Shown here: in pieces, positions 1 to 8,863 of the stretch
Numbering within the stretch: the first letter of the stretch is position 1
Layout of the letters: every line of letters starts with the position of its first letter
DNA from: a virus
Direction: 5' to 3' (one strand)
Length of the DNA stretch: 64,000 nucleotides
IMG/VR virus record: IMGVR_UViG_3300007072_000001
Coordinates: 1-64,000 of that record
Program-made: the position numbers and the translations under genes
The notes under the pieces: generated by a model
Database searches by the model: none
What the model saw: the letters and a program-made list of their open reading frames with translations, nothing else
Told to the model about the DNA's origin: nothing

Positions 1-120
1 GTAGCTGTTCTAGTAATAGTTGGAGTCACTGTTTGAGTAATAGTAGGAGTAGCTGTTCTAGTAATAGTTGGAGTAGCTGTTCTAGTAATAGTTGGAGTCA
101 CTGTTTGAGTAATAGTAGGA
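1..120 (-). repeat. 24-bp coding tandem repeat, five units in an A-B-A-A-B order
   Basis: Five contiguous 24-bp units (1-24, 25-48, 49-72, 73-96, 97-120) alternate between two versions. Both encode the eight-residue Thr/Pro repeat at the C-terminal end of the exported protein. Copies of one version look identical, which suggests recent copy-number change. The array continues beyond position 1. Confidence 0.85.
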
Positions 121-815
121 GTACTACCTGTAGAACAAGCACTTGTAGAACATGGGTATACTCCACTTTCTGTATCTGTAGTTCCAGAGGAATCAGTTCT
201 TTCACATATTTGTCTCCATCCACTTCCATCATTATACTCTAAAACTAAATATTTCCATTCTGTACCTTCAATGGAACTACCTACACAAGTATCATCTTCC
301 ATATTAGAGAAATCATCTGTTTTATCCATTGTAGACCAGTCGTTGTATCTTACATTTACCCATACATTAGTACCGTTAGTATGATAACGATATCCAGATT
401 CTACAACTTCTGTTCCAGGATAAGTAAAAATACATTTTATATTAGCCCTACGATTAACACCACAATTAATACCACAATCAGAAGCAGTTACGTTGCTAAA
501 CGTAACAGCCCAAGCTTGAGATACACCACGTATGTAAGTTCCAGAAGAGTTATACACAGCACCCTGACCACTGCTGTTATTTGTAGCGTGTTCAGAAGCT
601 GTTTTTGTGCTATATAAATAAGCAACTATTCTAAAGTCTGAAATTCTAACTGTATAAGTAGAATGGTTATAAAAAGCCCAGGCAAAACCAAGATAATTTG
701 AACCTTTCCCCCAACCACTATCGTAAGCCTTTAAATCAAAATACTCATTACCAGCAGCAAAGGAAGATGTAATAACCACTACGATAATTAGCGGAGTTAA
801 TAGTAATTTTTTCAT
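1..815 (-). CDS. Exported protein with Thr/Pro tandem repeats (3' end outside window)
   Basis: The frame opens at an ATG at 815 with GGAG ten bases upstream and stays open to the window edge. The N-terminus is a classical signal peptide: MKK, a hydrophobic stretch (LLLTPLIIVVVIT), then a signal peptidase I-like SFA-AG site. A Cys-containing region rich in Trp, Asn and Tyr follows (about residues 25-220). From about residue 230 the protein becomes an eight-residue repeat, PTITRTAT alternating with PTITQTVT, which continues off the window. The ATG overlaps the stop of the upstream gene (TAATG). The product is probably secreted or surface-displayed. Its function is not recognised; an adhesin, a superinfection factor or a virion-surface protein are possibilities. 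Confidence 0.8.
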   Translation of the reverse strand, partial: MKKLLLTPLIIVVVITSSFAAGNEYFDLKAYDSGWGKGSNYLGFAWAFYNHSTYTVRISDFRIVAYLYSTKTASEHATNNSSGQGAVYNSSGTYIRGVSQAWAVTFSNVTASDCGINCGVNRRANIKCIFTYPGTEVVESGYRYHTNGTNVWVNVRYNDWSTMDKTDDFSNMEDDTCVGSSIEGTEWKYLVLEYNDGSGWRQICERTDSSGTTDTESGVYPCSTSACSTGSTPTITQTVTPTITRTATPTITRTATPTITQTVTPTITRTA

Positions 816-1243
816 TATTTTGGCACTCCATTTTTAACAAAGTTATAATCTACATCAATACTTCTATTATCGAAATCAATATTTTTAATTTTTTTTAAAT
901 TTTTTATTACTGGCGCCTTTTCGCCAAGTTTTTCAAAAACAACTGCGCCATCTGTAGTATTACTAAAAACCTCTATTAATACATATGTATTATCTGTGTT
1001 GCTTATCATATCCAAAGTATATGGCATTGGAGCGGCAGAAGATTCAAATGTTATATATGCTCCAGCAACTAGTGAAGTATCTATTTCAAAGTACATAACC
1101 TCGATTGGAGTAGGAGTTGGAGTAGGGGTATGCTGTGGAGTTGGAGTTGGTGTTTGTTCTGAAAAAGCTGATATTGAAAATAATATAATAAATAGAAATA
1201 GCCTAAACATAACATTTAATAAAGGATTTATTGTTATTATCAT
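815..1243 (-). CDS. Small exported protein with a Thr-Pro linker
   Basis: 142 residues. A GGAGG site six bases upstream supports the ATG at 1243, although Met12 also precedes a clean signal peptide (MFRLFLFIILFSISAFS). After cleavage the mature protein starts with a (TP)n linker, then a roughly 95-residue domain with alternating hydrophobic residues that looks beta-rich. It sits directly upstream of the other PT-repeat protein, so the two probably form a pair of secreted proteins. Function unknown. Confidence 0.75.
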   Translation of the reverse strand: MIITINPLLNVMFRLFLFIILFSISAFSEQTPTPTPQHTPTPTPTPIEVMYFEIDTSLVAGAYITFESSAAPMPYTLDMISNTDNTYVLIEVFSNTTDGAVVFEKLGEKAPVIKNLKKIKNIDFDNRSIDVDYNFVKNGVPK

Positions 1244-1244
1244 T

Positions 1245-1328
1245 TTATTCCTCCGTTATTATAGAAATTATTGCAATTAATATTCCAAAAACTGTCATTA
1301 TTATTGTTCCACCGATAATAAACTTCAT
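1245..1328 (-). CDS. 27-residue single-span membrane peptide
   Basis: The ATG at 1328 overlaps the TGA of the upstream gene (ATGA). The peptide is one hydrophobic segment (FIIGGTIIMTVFGILIAII) with an acidic tail, and its TAA is immediately followed by the next start. The position between the muramidase region and an exported protein would fit a lysis accessory or small membrane protein. That role is inference; the peptide is shorter than usual holins. Confidence 0.5.
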   Translation of the reverse strand: MKFIIGGTIIMTVFGILIAIISIITEE

Positions 1329-1609
1329 ATTACTAAACCTTCCCAATTTACTTTTTGTTCATCTCCAGTAATTGTATTTCTCACAATTAAATAACATCTA
1401 CAATTTACATGAGACTTCTCGAATATTGGTGCTTCATATCTGAGATTGCTCAAGAATTCTTCGAGTGTCCATTTGTTTCCATTAAGATGTTGACATTGCT
1501 GACATCCATCTTCATTACCAACCCATTCAACCTCATCAAACCCATTGTATAAAAGTTCCTGTAAAGGAGCTAAGCTCATATCTATATTTGCTGCATGTAT
1601 CTCACACAT
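1325..1609 (-). CDS. Stand-alone MuF/SPP1-gp7 C-terminal-like domain
   Basis: 94 residues with AAAGGAG upstream of the ATG. The pattern E-W-V-G-x-E-D-G-C-x-x-C-x-x-L-N-G followed about 30 residues later by H-V-N-C-R-C matches the Cys/His core at the C-terminus of Mu F / SPP1 gp7 minor head proteins. In that family the domain usually follows a much longer head-morphogenesis domain. Here only the core is present, as a separate gene, and far from the portal. It may bind metal through CxxC and HxNCRC. Confidence 0.6.
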   Translation of the reverse strand: MCEIHAANIDMSLAPLQELLYNGFDEVEWVGNEDGCQQCQHLNGNKWTLEEFLSNLRYEAPIFEKSHVNCRCYLIVRNTITGDEQKVNWEGLVI

Positions 1610-1622
1610 ACTATCTCCTTTT

Positions 1623-1644
1623 AATAAATATCAAAAAATAACTT
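1623..1644 (-). promoter_or_regulatory. Copy of the recurring AGTTATTTT-TATTTA motif
   Basis: On the minus strand this reads AAGTTATTTTTTGATATTTA just upstream of the Shine-Dalgarno of the 1325-1609 gene. It matches a motif seen in several other intergenic gaps of the window. Promoter function is inferred from position and recurrence. Confidence 0.4.
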
Positions 1645-1646
1645 AG

Positions 1647-1682
1647 TTAGGTTATCAATTTAATTAATTTTAATAACTATAT
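1647..1682. repeat. 36-bp site matching both ends of the IS607-like remnant at 39161-39670
   Basis: Positions 1652-1682 are identical over 31 bases to 39640-39670, and positions 1647-1661 are identical over 15 bases to 39161-39175. The two matches overlap in the ten bases TTATCAATTT, which also flank the remnant as a direct repeat. The site therefore looks like the element with everything between its ten-base repeats removed. It overlaps the last codons and stop of the muramidase gene. Confidence 0.6.
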
Positions 1683-2431
1683 TTTTGTACGATGGCTTGA
1701 AACTTTTCAGATGCTTTCAACTCTTTCCAAATAAGTAAACATCCTGGCCTCGTATCAGTTATTGTCTTATCTTTTAATTTAAAAACCAAAATATTTCCAT
1801 TTTTTGGATCAGAACATACGTAAGCAGAATTAAGATACGAACCTCTTACTCTACCGTTATACCCCCAAAATGTATCTGCTATACCGTGTTCATTATTAAA
1901 GCCATATCTATTCTTACTTTTTATTTCATTAGCCGCAACCAAACAAGCAAATTCGAAATTATGACTCACACGAGTATCACCTTTATAATTATATTTTTGA
2001 GCAACCATATGCTCATAACGCCTTATATTTAAATCAAAATCTGGTGTTTCGTCTCCTCCACGATCAAGCATAAATGGGCCACCTATATTTTTAATTAAAA
2101 CTTTTTTCTTTTTAGAATAGTACCCCATACGTAAATTGGATTCACGATAATGAATAGCAATTAATATTTCGATCGGGATTCCGACTTTTTTCGAAGCCCA
2201 ATAATAATATTTGTAATTTTGCTCTATTATTTCATAATCTCTGTTTGTTAAATATCCTATTGGTTCTGTTAAACTATTAATTTCAACACTATATAATGTT
2301 TTTGGAATGTTTAAAACAAATGTAATTTTTATAATTAATACCATAAGTGTTATCATAAAAAATTTTTTTATTGATGTTTGCAAAGCAATATTTTTTTCAT
2401 ATTCATACAAAGACAATGCGCACCTATTCAT
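1670..2431 (-). CDS. Membrane-anchored lytic transglycosylase-like muramidase
   Basis: 253 residues. After a short N-terminal region there is one hydrophobic segment (about residues 25-42: FFMITLMVLIIKITFVL), a signal anchor or signal peptide. The core YWASKKVGIPIEILIAIHYRES resembles the soluble lytic transglycosylase / goose-lysozyme fold; the Glu of HYRES is the likely catalytic acid, and a GGPFMLD motif follows, as in phage and Firmicutes SLT-type hydrolases. It would cleave peptidoglycan for lysis or, as a virion enzyme, during entry. The 3' end lies inside the 36-bp repeat at 1647-1682. Confidence 0.65.
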   Translation of the reverse strand: MNRCALSLYEYEKNIALQTSIKKFFMITLMVLIIKITFVLNIPKTLYSVEINSLTEPIGYLTNRDYEIIEQNYKYYYWASKKVGIPIEILIAIHYRESNLRMGYYSKKKKVLIKNIGGPFMLDRGGDETPDFDLNIRRYEHMVAQKYNYKGDTRVSHNFEFACLVAANEIKSKNRYGFNNEHGIADTFWGYNGRVRGSYLNSAYVCSDPKNGNILVFKLKDKTITDTRPGCLLIWKELKASEKFQAIVQKYSY

Positions 2432-2463
2432 AGCTCACATCCTTTTAAAAATATATTGACGAA

Positions 2464-2820
2464 CTATTGTTGTTCAAGCCAACTTAATGAGCCATAAAAT
2501 GTTTCAATTTGATTGCTAAGATTATAGACGCTTAGTGTAATTACATCAGACACCTCAGCTATATTTGCCAGCAATTTTATTTTGGACAATAACTCCGAAG
2601 CAACAACATTAGCCAATGCAGAAGAATACCCACTGGCCAATTTTAATCCACCTGAAACTGTTGCTCCGTTAACTAACAATTCATCCCATACATTTGACTT
2701 TTTTTCAAATAAAGTTTTTGAATCAAATACTGTATCTGGATTTGATACTCTTTGACGACCAAATGCATCAAGCATTGGCCCGTCTTCGATTTTTGTTATT
2801 GTTCTTCGTAATAAACTCAT
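2464..2820 (-). CDS. Virion structural protein, short DAFGR-type N-terminal domain
   Basis: 118 residues. The N-terminus contains DAFGRQRVSNPDTVFDSK, a signature seen at the start of many large phage virion proteins that are usually several hundred residues long. Here the C-terminal part is short and ends in YGSLSWLEQQ, so this is either a minimal version or a truncated relative. It lies just downstream of two tail-fibre-like genes and is probably a tail or baseplate component. Confidence 0.55.
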   Translation of the reverse strand: MSLLRRTITKIEDGPMLDAFGRQRVSNPDTVFDSKTLFEKKSNVWDELLVNGATVSGGLKLASGYSSALANVVASELLSKIKLLANIAEVSDVITLSVYNLSNQIETFYGSLSWLEQQ

Positions 2821-2839
2821 TTATCAATACCACCTTGAA

Positions 2840-3955
2840 TTATATTATATACCAAGCACTACCGTTACATACTATATCTATACTCTCACCAGGCAAAAGT
2901 GTAAAGTTAGAACTACCTTCAATCATTTCTGTTCCATCCGGTTCAACTATTACATTATATGTAGAACCTATATTTTTAAACACATACTTTTGTCCGCTCT
3001 TTCCAGAAACTGATGGTAAATTTGCAGTTATATTAGCCCCAACCGCATCAGTATCAAACAATACTATATGAACATATTCAGTTATTGTTGTAGAAGAACT
3101 TGTTATAGTAGAAACACTATATTGAATACCACCTGTCAGTTCTGTTTTTCCATTATATGGAGCAATTGATATTGTACTTCCATCTATTTGTATATAACTC
3201 CCTGGAGAGCCAAGATAAAATTTTATTAAACCTCCACCACTATTTAAAACTGTTATATCTCCAGAGTTGCTATTCGTTACTTGTAATCCATTAGTAGACC
3301 CAAGAGATATAACACCAGTATCATCCATATATAATTGACATGAGCCAACAGCATGATTTATTAAAACATAACTGGATGGTGATGTATTCATTATTTGTAT
3401 ATTGCCACTATTATTATTTACAATCTCTATACCACCATTAGATGTTGCCGTGTTATTTATATACATCTTCTTGTGAGGATTTAATATTTTAAATCCATAA
3501 GCCCCAGTAGGATTGTTTGCCAATAACAACATTTGCGAACCATCCTGATTCGTCAATATAATATTCCCACCTGGAGATGCAATACTTTTATTTCTTAATA
3601 CCAAATCTCCAGTACTATTAACATTTTTATTTACTTCCATTTCTATTGTAGCATCAGAACAAAAAGATATATATCCAGAACCATTATTAGTTGGTGTGCC
3701 AGAATAAAATTGAATAGGAGCTTGCCCGGTAAGATTAACACTTACCCCGCCGTTGCCCGTACCATTATCAAATATTTGAAACCCACTTGAACGACCTATA
3801 TTCGTCGAAAACCCACCACTGTTCGAAGCATTTAAATATAACCCAGCCGAAGTTTGTGTATCTAATACCATTCCTGGACCGGATGCCATTATCTTTACAT
3901 AATTAACTCTATCATTGTTTGGATTTTGAAGTATTATTGTTCGTTTATTACTCAT
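2840..3955 (-). CDS. Tail-fibre-like protein (paralogue of the 4140-6029 gene)
   Basis: 371 residues from the ATG at 3955. An earlier ATG at 3961 is only one base from the GGAG site, while 3955 has proper spacing. The sequence is rich in Gly, Asn and Ser with short repeating beta-type segments (GDLVLRN, GNIILTN, GNIQIMN), as in trimeric beta-helical fibres. The C-terminal 60 residues (NLPSVSGKSGQKYVFKNIG and ending NGSAWYII) form a capping domain found at the end of many phage fibres. It shares the FQIFDNG-NGG-VSVNLTG block and the cap with the larger fibre gene, so the pair arose by duplication. Confidence 0.65.
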   Translation of the reverse strand: MSNKRTIILQNPNNDRVNYVKIMASGPGMVLDTQTSAGLYLNASNSGGFSTNIGRSSGFQIFDNGTGNGGVSVNLTGQAPIQFYSGTPTNNGSGYISFCSDATIEMEVNKNVNSTGDLVLRNKSIASPGGNIILTNQDGSQMLLLANNPTGAYGFKILNPHKKMYINNTATSNGGIEIVNNNSGNIQIMNTSPSSYVLINHAVGSCQLYMDDTGVISLGSTNGLQVTNSNSGDITVLNSGGGLIKFYLGSPGSYIQIDGSTISIAPYNGKTELTGGIQYSVSTITSSSTTITEYVHIVLFDTDAVGANITANLPSVSGKSGQKYVFKNIGSTYNVIVEPDGTEMIEGSSNFTLLPGESIDIVCNGSAWYII

Positions 3956-4130
3956 TTTCATTCTCCTTTTTTACTCTTCCAGCTCCTTTACAATTAGGGC
4001 ATAATACAAACGGAGGTCCAATCTTTGTTATAAACTCGTATTTATCTTTCCCGTCAGTAATCCACTTTGTTAAATCAGGATTTTGTATAATATTAGTACC
4101 TTTACACTGTGGACAATTTTCAATATTCAT
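3948..4130 (-). CDS. Small zinc-ribbon protein between fibre genes
   Basis: 60 residues with two Cys pairs, CPQC near the N-terminus and CPNCKGAG near the C-terminus, the second resembling a DnaJ zinc-knuckle repeat. It lies between the two fibre genes and overlaps the start of the downstream one by eight bases. It may help fold or assemble fibres, but this is only suggested by position. Confidence 0.6.
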   Translation of the reverse strand: MNIENCPQCKGTNIIQNPDLTKWITDGKDKYEFITKIGPPFVLCPNCKGAGRVKKENENE

Positions 4131-4139
4131 GCTCTCTCC

Positions 4140-6029
4140 TTATAAGATTGCCCAGAACCATGCATTATAACTCTGGTCATAATAAGCTGTTATTTCAATA
4201 CTTTCATATTGTGCTAATGTTTGAGAAGAATAACCATCAATAACTTGACCACTATATGCATTCACAGTAACGAGATTTGTTCCCATATTTTTTATTATTA
4301 ATGTTTTCCCACTGGGCACAACAGTACCTTCAATTTCTGGAAGATTTAAAGTAATTGCTCCTGCATTTGTTTGACAAATAAAAATATGATATGATACATA
4401 AGATAAAGAACTTAAATCATAAGGTGAATTAGTATCATCTAAATATATTGCTTTATATGCAATATTACCATTTAAGTTTATTGTTTTATAATTTGCATTT
4501 AAATCTATTCCTTCCTGTCCATCAATAATAACTTTATTGTTGTCAGCTTTTATTTGTAAATTCCCATCGTCTTTCATCTTAATACTTTGTGAATAACTGG
4601 ATGCATTATTTACTATATTTATCTGTCCATCATCGCTTAATTCAATATAACAATTTCCAATACCATAAGAATTATTAATAAATATTTTATCTTGAGAATC
4701 TCCTAAATATCGCATTTCAATAGTTTTTTGATTATTGCCGCCATTGCCAATTGAATTCATCATTGCTTGAGCTGTTCCGTTAACCTCGTTGATATTAAAA
4801 GTTATTCCACTATTATTTTGCAGCTGCATTTGCAATGAATCTAACTTTAAACTAAAACTATACCCACCATATCCATAAGTTTTTGTGTTATCATTACCAT
4901 ATACATTAAATGATAAACTTGGATGGTACATATACATATAAACTGATTTATATATATTGTTATCATAATCACTATCAAAAAATGCCATCCAGTTATCAGA
5001 AGAGTTATCAGCATTAAGAGTAAAATAATTACTTATTTCATGATTAGTACCAGGAAATAAATAACGAGTACTCAATAAACATGATGGAACACTTCCATTT
5101 GAAATGATAAAATTAGAATAATTATTACTATCTGTATAACGTTTTTCCATCTTTATAGTTGCATTATCATTTGAATAAGTCTGTAAATAAAATTCTTTCA
5201 AATTTTGCATAATTACATTAGTATTATACGAAGCTCCACTCCCAGTTCCGTCAACAATAAAGTTTGGAGTGATTACTTCCAAAGCAGACGTGTTTCTGAT
5301 ATACTGCGCCCAAGCTTCTGACCACCATATCAATTTGTCAGAAGACAAATATCTATCTGTGACACCAAATCCCCATACCCCTCCACTTCTATTTTCTAAA
5401 TAAAGATTTGCACCGTTTGTTGCAATATAAATTTTGCCATTTGGAGGTGGTGCATCGTTTAATATTTGAATCAATCCATTTGTCGCCCCGGAATGATTTA
5501 ATATCTCTATCAACCCATTTGTTGCATTATTTTGCAACTTAATAGAACCACCATGTGCTGAAGTATCATTATTATATACAGCAAATATAGAACCTGGTAT
5601 GTTAAATTGCACAGGGCTGGAGCCAACTGCAGTCATATTGACCAACATTCCGCCTCCACCCATTCCATTATCATAAATCTGAAGACCACTGCCACTACCA
5701 CATCTTATTCTTGTGCCACCACCATATTCTCCATTAATTTCAACTCCATATCCACCATGTCCATCAATAAAGAGCCCACCAAAACTATTTCTTATCTCAA
5801 CTTTTGCTCCGTCACTTCTGGCAGCAAAATAATTATTATATATATCCCCAAAATAATTTGCGTCACCACCAGAACTAAGACCATCCATGATTCTAATACC
5901 TTTATAAACCAAAGATTTGATGTTAATCAATGTTCCAGAAGATGAACTGTCTGCGTTAGTCAACTCAAATCCATCAAGAAAATTGAGCACATTGTTTATA
6001 TTATCAGCAATGAACTTAGTACGAGCCAT
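4140..6029 (-). CDS. Long tail-fibre-like structural protein
   Basis: 629 residues beginning MARTKFIADNINNVLNFLDG. The body is a series of short beta segments rich in Gly, Asn and Ser, and the C-terminus carries the same cap as the neighbouring fibre (NLPEIEGTVVPSGKTLIIKN, ending in AWFWAIL). The shared LQIYDNG-GGG-MLVNMT block confirms the relationship. It is likely a receptor-binding or side-fibre protein. No chaperone or enzymatic motif is visible. Confidence 0.65.
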   Translation of the reverse strand: MARTKFIADNINNVLNFLDGFELTNADSSSSGTLINIKSLVYKGIRIMDGLSSGGDANYFGDIYNNYFAARSDGAKVEIRNSFGGLFIDGHGGYGVEINGEYGGGTRIRCGSGSGLQIYDNGMGGGGMLVNMTAVGSSPVQFNIPGSIFAVYNNDTSAHGGSIKLQNNATNGLIEILNHSGATNGLIQILNDAPPPNGKIYIATNGANLYLENRSGGVWGFGVTDRYLSSDKLIWWSEAWAQYIRNTSALEVITPNFIVDGTGSGASYNTNVIMQNLKEFYLQTYSNDNATIKMEKRYTDSNNYSNFIISNGSVPSCLLSTRYLFPGTNHEISNYFTLNADNSSDNWMAFFDSDYDNNIYKSVYMYMYHPSLSFNVYGNDNTKTYGYGGYSFSLKLDSLQMQLQNNSGITFNINEVNGTAQAMMNSIGNGGNNQKTIEMRYLGDSQDKIFINNSYGIGNCYIELSDDGQINIVNNASSYSQSIKMKDDGNLQIKADNNKVIIDGQEGIDLNANYKTINLNGNIAYKAIYLDDTNSPYDLSSLSYVSYHIFICQTNAGAITLNLPEIEGTVVPSGKTLIIKNMGTNLVTVNAYSGQVIDGYSSQTLAQYESIEITAYYDQSYNAWFWAIL

Positions 6030-6042
6030 TTAACTCTCCCAA

Positions 6043-6255
6043 TTACCAAGCATCTTCAATTACTTCATCGGCTTGGTTGTATTTAATAATATTTTTGCCT
6101 TTTGAACCTTTTGTATACACTACATTTGTATCAGTATTCTTTACGTCCACAACAAATATGCAACGCACTTGAGAAATTTGTTCGTTTGCAGCAAGCTGAA
6201 TTTCAGTCACTGCATCTCTCACTGCCTGTCCTATTTCACTGTTTGTTTTCGCCAT
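6043..6255 (-). CDS. Small protein of unknown function upstream of the fibre gene
   Basis: 70 residues, started by an ATG with GAGG upstream and overlapping the previous gene by 20 bases. The N-terminal half is helical (EIGQAVRDAVTEIQLAANEQ) and the C-terminal half is a short beta-like stretch (CIFVVDVKNTDTNVVY). It belongs to the tail operon; the family is not recognised. Confidence 0.6.
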   Translation of the reverse strand: MAKTNSEIGQAVRDAVTEIQLAANEQISQVRCIFVVDVKNTDTNVVYTKGSKGKNIIKYNQADEVIEDAW

Positions 6256-6505
6256 TTAACTTTACCTCATCTTTCTTTAAGTTTTGAATTTCACTTACTA
6301 TTTTTTGAGCTTCCTCTTGACCGACCAATGTGACCATTAAATCTGCCACACTTTGCATTGCCCCGAGAATCTGTTGAGATTTTGCCTGCTCCTGTCCAAG
6401 AGCTTGTTGCAACTTACTAATATTTGCATTAGTATTGCCAAGTTCTTGATTTAATCTCGTAAATCTGTCTTTCAGTTCTACCATGCCAATTGTTTTTTTA
6501 TCCAT
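6236..6505 (-). CDS. Small coiled-coil protein
   Basis: 89 residues from the ATG at 6505, chosen because GGAGG lies six bases upstream; a longer frame to 6541 lacks a site. Residues 10-60 form a heptad-rich helix (LNQELGNTNANISKLQQALG). Likely a tail assembly or structural accessory; family not recognised. Confidence 0.65.
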   Translation of the reverse strand: MDKKTIGMVELKDRFTRLNQELGNTNANISKLQQALGQEQAKSQQILGAMQSVADLMVTLVGQEEAQKIVSEIQNLKKDEVKLNGENKQ

Positions 6506-6530
6506 ACCACGCCTCCTAAGATAATTTTTA

Positions 6531-6974
6531 CTAAATTCCAAGCCAGGTTTTACAATAATCTATGTTGCGTTCGACCTTATTCTTAAGGTCGAGAACTTCT
6601 ACGTTTGGTTCAACTTTGTCACCTTCCGCTTTTTTAATAAGTTCATCAACGATAGCCTTAGCATCAGTCAGATATGTCATTGCTTCCACCAGAAGTGAAT
6701 GCTCTTTTGTTGTTTTATGAAGCTTAATAAGAACATATGCTGCATTATTATATTGCCATCCTTCAATAACTGGTATGGCTCCTTTGTTAGCCATAGAAGC
6801 TGCTTCGAGATACTTAGCAACAGCAGTTGTAGTATTACCAGCTTCTTCCGCTTTTACTGCCTCTGCTTTTGTTGCTTTGTATGCTTGGAATTTCTTTGTA
6901 TTTTCCCAAACTCCAGCAAAAGTCACTTCTACTACAACAAACATCAGCATTGCTAAAACAATTGCCTTTTTCAT
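6531..6974 (-). CDS. Exported helical-repeat (TPR-like) protein
   Basis: 147 residues from the ATG at 6974, with GGAGGA six bases upstream; the GTG three bases earlier is too close. The N-terminus is a signal peptide (KKAIVLAMLMFVVVEVTFAG). The mature part is helical, with a TPR-like pattern of A-x-x-x-E-x-G-x-x-x-x-A followed by NNAAYVLIKLHKT. Export of a protein encoded among tail genes is unusual; it may act on the host envelope. Function unknown. Confidence 0.7.
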   Translation of the reverse strand: MKKAIVLAMLMFVVVEVTFAGVWENTKKFQAYKATKAEAVKAEEAGNTTTAVAKYLEAASMANKGAIPVIEGWQYNNAAYVLIKLHKTTKEHSLLVEAMTYLTDAKAIVDELIKKAEGDKVEPNVEVLDLKNKVERNIDYCKTWLGI

Positions 6975-6991
6975 CACTTTCCTCCTAAAGT

Positions 6992-7186
6992 TTATACAAA
7001 ATCACCCAATTCTTCTTTTAACGTCTTAAAATACAAATCGTAAACTGGTGTTGTCACAGTATCCACTTCAAATTGCTCTTTTATCTCCTCCATATCTGCA
7101 TTCATTCTAACTCTAATTTGCTTCTTAAGTTCTTTACCATAAGTCTTTGCAACTTCTATAGCAGCTCTTCTTCTATTAATTCTTCT
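6992..7186 (-). other. Open frame continuing the 7156-7464 gene in the -1 frame
   Basis: After the TAG at 7156-7158 the -1 frame stays open for about 58 more codons to a TAA at 6992 and reads as a normal helical protein (AAIEVAKTYGKELKKQIRV, ending in KTLKEELGDFV). There is no good start codon or ribosome site for a separate gene; the first in-frame ATG is some 20 codons in. One extra base at GAAGAAGAGCTGC would join the two into a protein of about 155 residues. It is either a frameshift mutation, a sequence error or recoding. Confidence 0.45.
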
Positions 7187-7464
7187 TTACTTTCCGCCTT
7201 CACCATATCGACAATTTCTTTGTCTGTTTTACCGCTCACAATCATTTCTCGAATTTTTTTAAAAACCATTCTATTTGAAATAGATGCAGTCACAAAATTC
7301 TTAGTAGCAATCTCGTTCGCCTCATCAAATGTATTTGCTTCGTATGGACCAATAATGCCTTTAACAAAACCAGAGTCAAGAATTTTTTCCATCTGCTCTT
7401 CGTTTCTGTACGGTTTTACTTTTATCTCTCCATCTTTGTACTTACAAGCTAACCATTTTCTCAT
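7156..7464 (-). CDS. Structural-region protein with the GKTDxEIV motif (possibly truncated)
   Basis: 102 residues. The C-terminal part contains IREMIVSGKTDKEIVDMV, one copy of a motif shared by six proteins of this region. The N-terminus resembles a small beta domain (KWLACKYKDGEIKVKPYRN). The reading continues in the -1 frame downstream, so the natural product may be longer. It follows the next gene upstream by three bases. Function unknown. Confidence 0.6.
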   Translation of the reverse strand: MRKWLACKYKDGEIKVKPYRNEEQMEKILDSGFVKGIIGPYEANTFDEANEIATKNFVTASISNRMVFKKIREMIVSGKTDKEIVDMVKAESKEELIEEELL

Positions 7465-7467
7465 ATT

Positions 7468-8505
7468 TCACCTCTCCTTTAATATTTGAGTTATTATTTG
7501 AACAGCATTGTCGTAACCATTACGAGAATTCTTATTCCTTCTCATAAGCTCTTTGAGTTCAGCTTTCGTTTTATACCCAAGACGAATAGCTTTCCGCTCA
7601 ATCATATCTTCAATAACAGCGTCATCAAATGTACCAAATGCTTTTATCTTTGCCAATGCCGGCTCGACAATTAAGCTCCCCATTTCTTCATTTGTAATCC
7701 CAATTTCATCATACGTAAAGTATTCGACATTTCCATCAACAACTGCTTCAATCTGGTTCTCATCATAACTTGGAACTTCAACAACCCCTGCTGGTCTATC
7801 GTGTTTTTTGAGATAATCTTTAATAGCATTAGCTAAATATCTGTTTACTACATCTGCTCTTAACATATTAAGAATCCTATCTTCTTTCTGTGGAGTGCTT
7901 TCATAATATTGTCTTATTATTTTGAACTCGTCTTTCCCAACCTTTTCAGCCCACCAGCCATCTCCATCAATTTCCCATATAATTGCATTTTTTGCAGTTT
8001 CACTTCCAATTTGATAACCTAAAGTTTCAAGCATTTTTAAGTCATATACTTTCCCAGGAACAAGATCTTCTGAATGTAATTTATAACGGTCGACTGGAGA
8101 CCAACTTTTTATTTTCTGTTGTCGTATTTTAAGTTGTTCTTCGAACTTATCAAACTCAGGACCATAATAAAAAGGCGATTCTTCCAAATGGTCCAATGCT
8201 ATCCATTTATAAATCATATCGTCTGGTGGAAGCGTTTTATTTGTGTTAAAATATTCTTTAAGACGAGTAAGCATACCTTTATGTTCAGTCTCAATATTTA
8301 TTCCTTTTTGAAGATTTTCTTCAAACGCTGAGTCTTCTTTAACCCCAACAATATCAGATGGGTCAAAGTTTCTTAAATCTTCATTAGCATCTTCCTCAGT
8401 ATCAAATGGTCCGCCAATATATCCTCTAAATACCCAATACCACTTACCGTCTTCTTCATATACTCCTTCTGTGTGAATTCCAAAATCGTCAGCTTTGATA
8501 TACAT
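7468..8505 (-). CDS. Unknown virion-region protein
   Basis: 345 residues, started at 8505, where the ATG overlaps the stop of the upstream gene by one base. An internal stretch, YKWIALDHLEESPFYYGPEF, is reminiscent of DUF5661-type sequences, but the rest does not match a family I recognise. The C-terminus is helical and ends with RNGYDNAVQIITQILKER. The position just after the capsid block makes it a likely head or connector-associated protein. Confidence 0.6.
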   Translation of the reverse strand: MYIKADDFGIHTEGVYEEDGKWYWVFRGYIGGPFDTEEDANEDLRNFDPSDIVGVKEDSAFEENLQKGINIETEHKGMLTRLKEYFNTNKTLPPDDMIYKWIALDHLEESPFYYGPEFDKFEEQLKIRQQKIKSWSPVDRYKLHSEDLVPGKVYDLKMLETLGYQIGSETAKNAIIWEIDGDGWWAEKVGKDEFKIIRQYYESTPQKEDRILNMLRADVVNRYLANAIKDYLKKHDRPAGVVEVPSYDENQIEAVVDGNVEYFTYDEIGITNEEMGSLIVEPALAKIKAFGTFDDAVIEDMIERKAIRLGYKTKAELKELMRRNKNSRNGYDNAVQIITQILKER

Positions 8506-8810
8506 TATTCTTCATCCTTTTTAACTTTTTTTTCTTTTTTTGCCTTAGCCTCTATTCTCGTTCCTTCTTCCAAATCCAGTTTCTCTATTTTCTTAGCATC
8601 TCCTTTAATTAACTGACCAACAATAATAAGCTTTTTGTCGATCATAGCTTTAAGTCTACCACCTTCAAGACTGGCTTTAAGGCTTTTTTCATCCACATCA
8701 GTCGTATTCATAACACCATAAGGTGCTATAACTACTTTGCTTTTACCATCCTTCTTGAAAACGTCTGTGGTTAACTCAATGTGAGAGATGTTTCTAATTT
8801 CATTTGCCAT
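8505..8810 (-). CDS. Small protein downstream of the capsid gene
   Basis: 101 residues, with GGAGGAG upstream of the ATG. It has a beta-like central part (KVVIAPYGVMNTTDVDEKS) and a Lys/Glu-rich tail. In many phages short genes in this position encode head-completion or decoration proteins, but the sequence alone does not settle this. Confidence 0.6.
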   Translation of the reverse strand: MANEIRNISHIELTTDVFKKDGKSKVVIAPYGVMNTTDVDEKSLKASLEGGRLKAMIDKKLIIVGQLIKGDAKKIEKLDLEEGTRIEAKAKKEKKVKKDEE

Positions 8811-8863
8811 TGTTGTTCTCCTCCTTAAATAATTTTGCTACTTCCTAATTTCTTGTTTTAGAG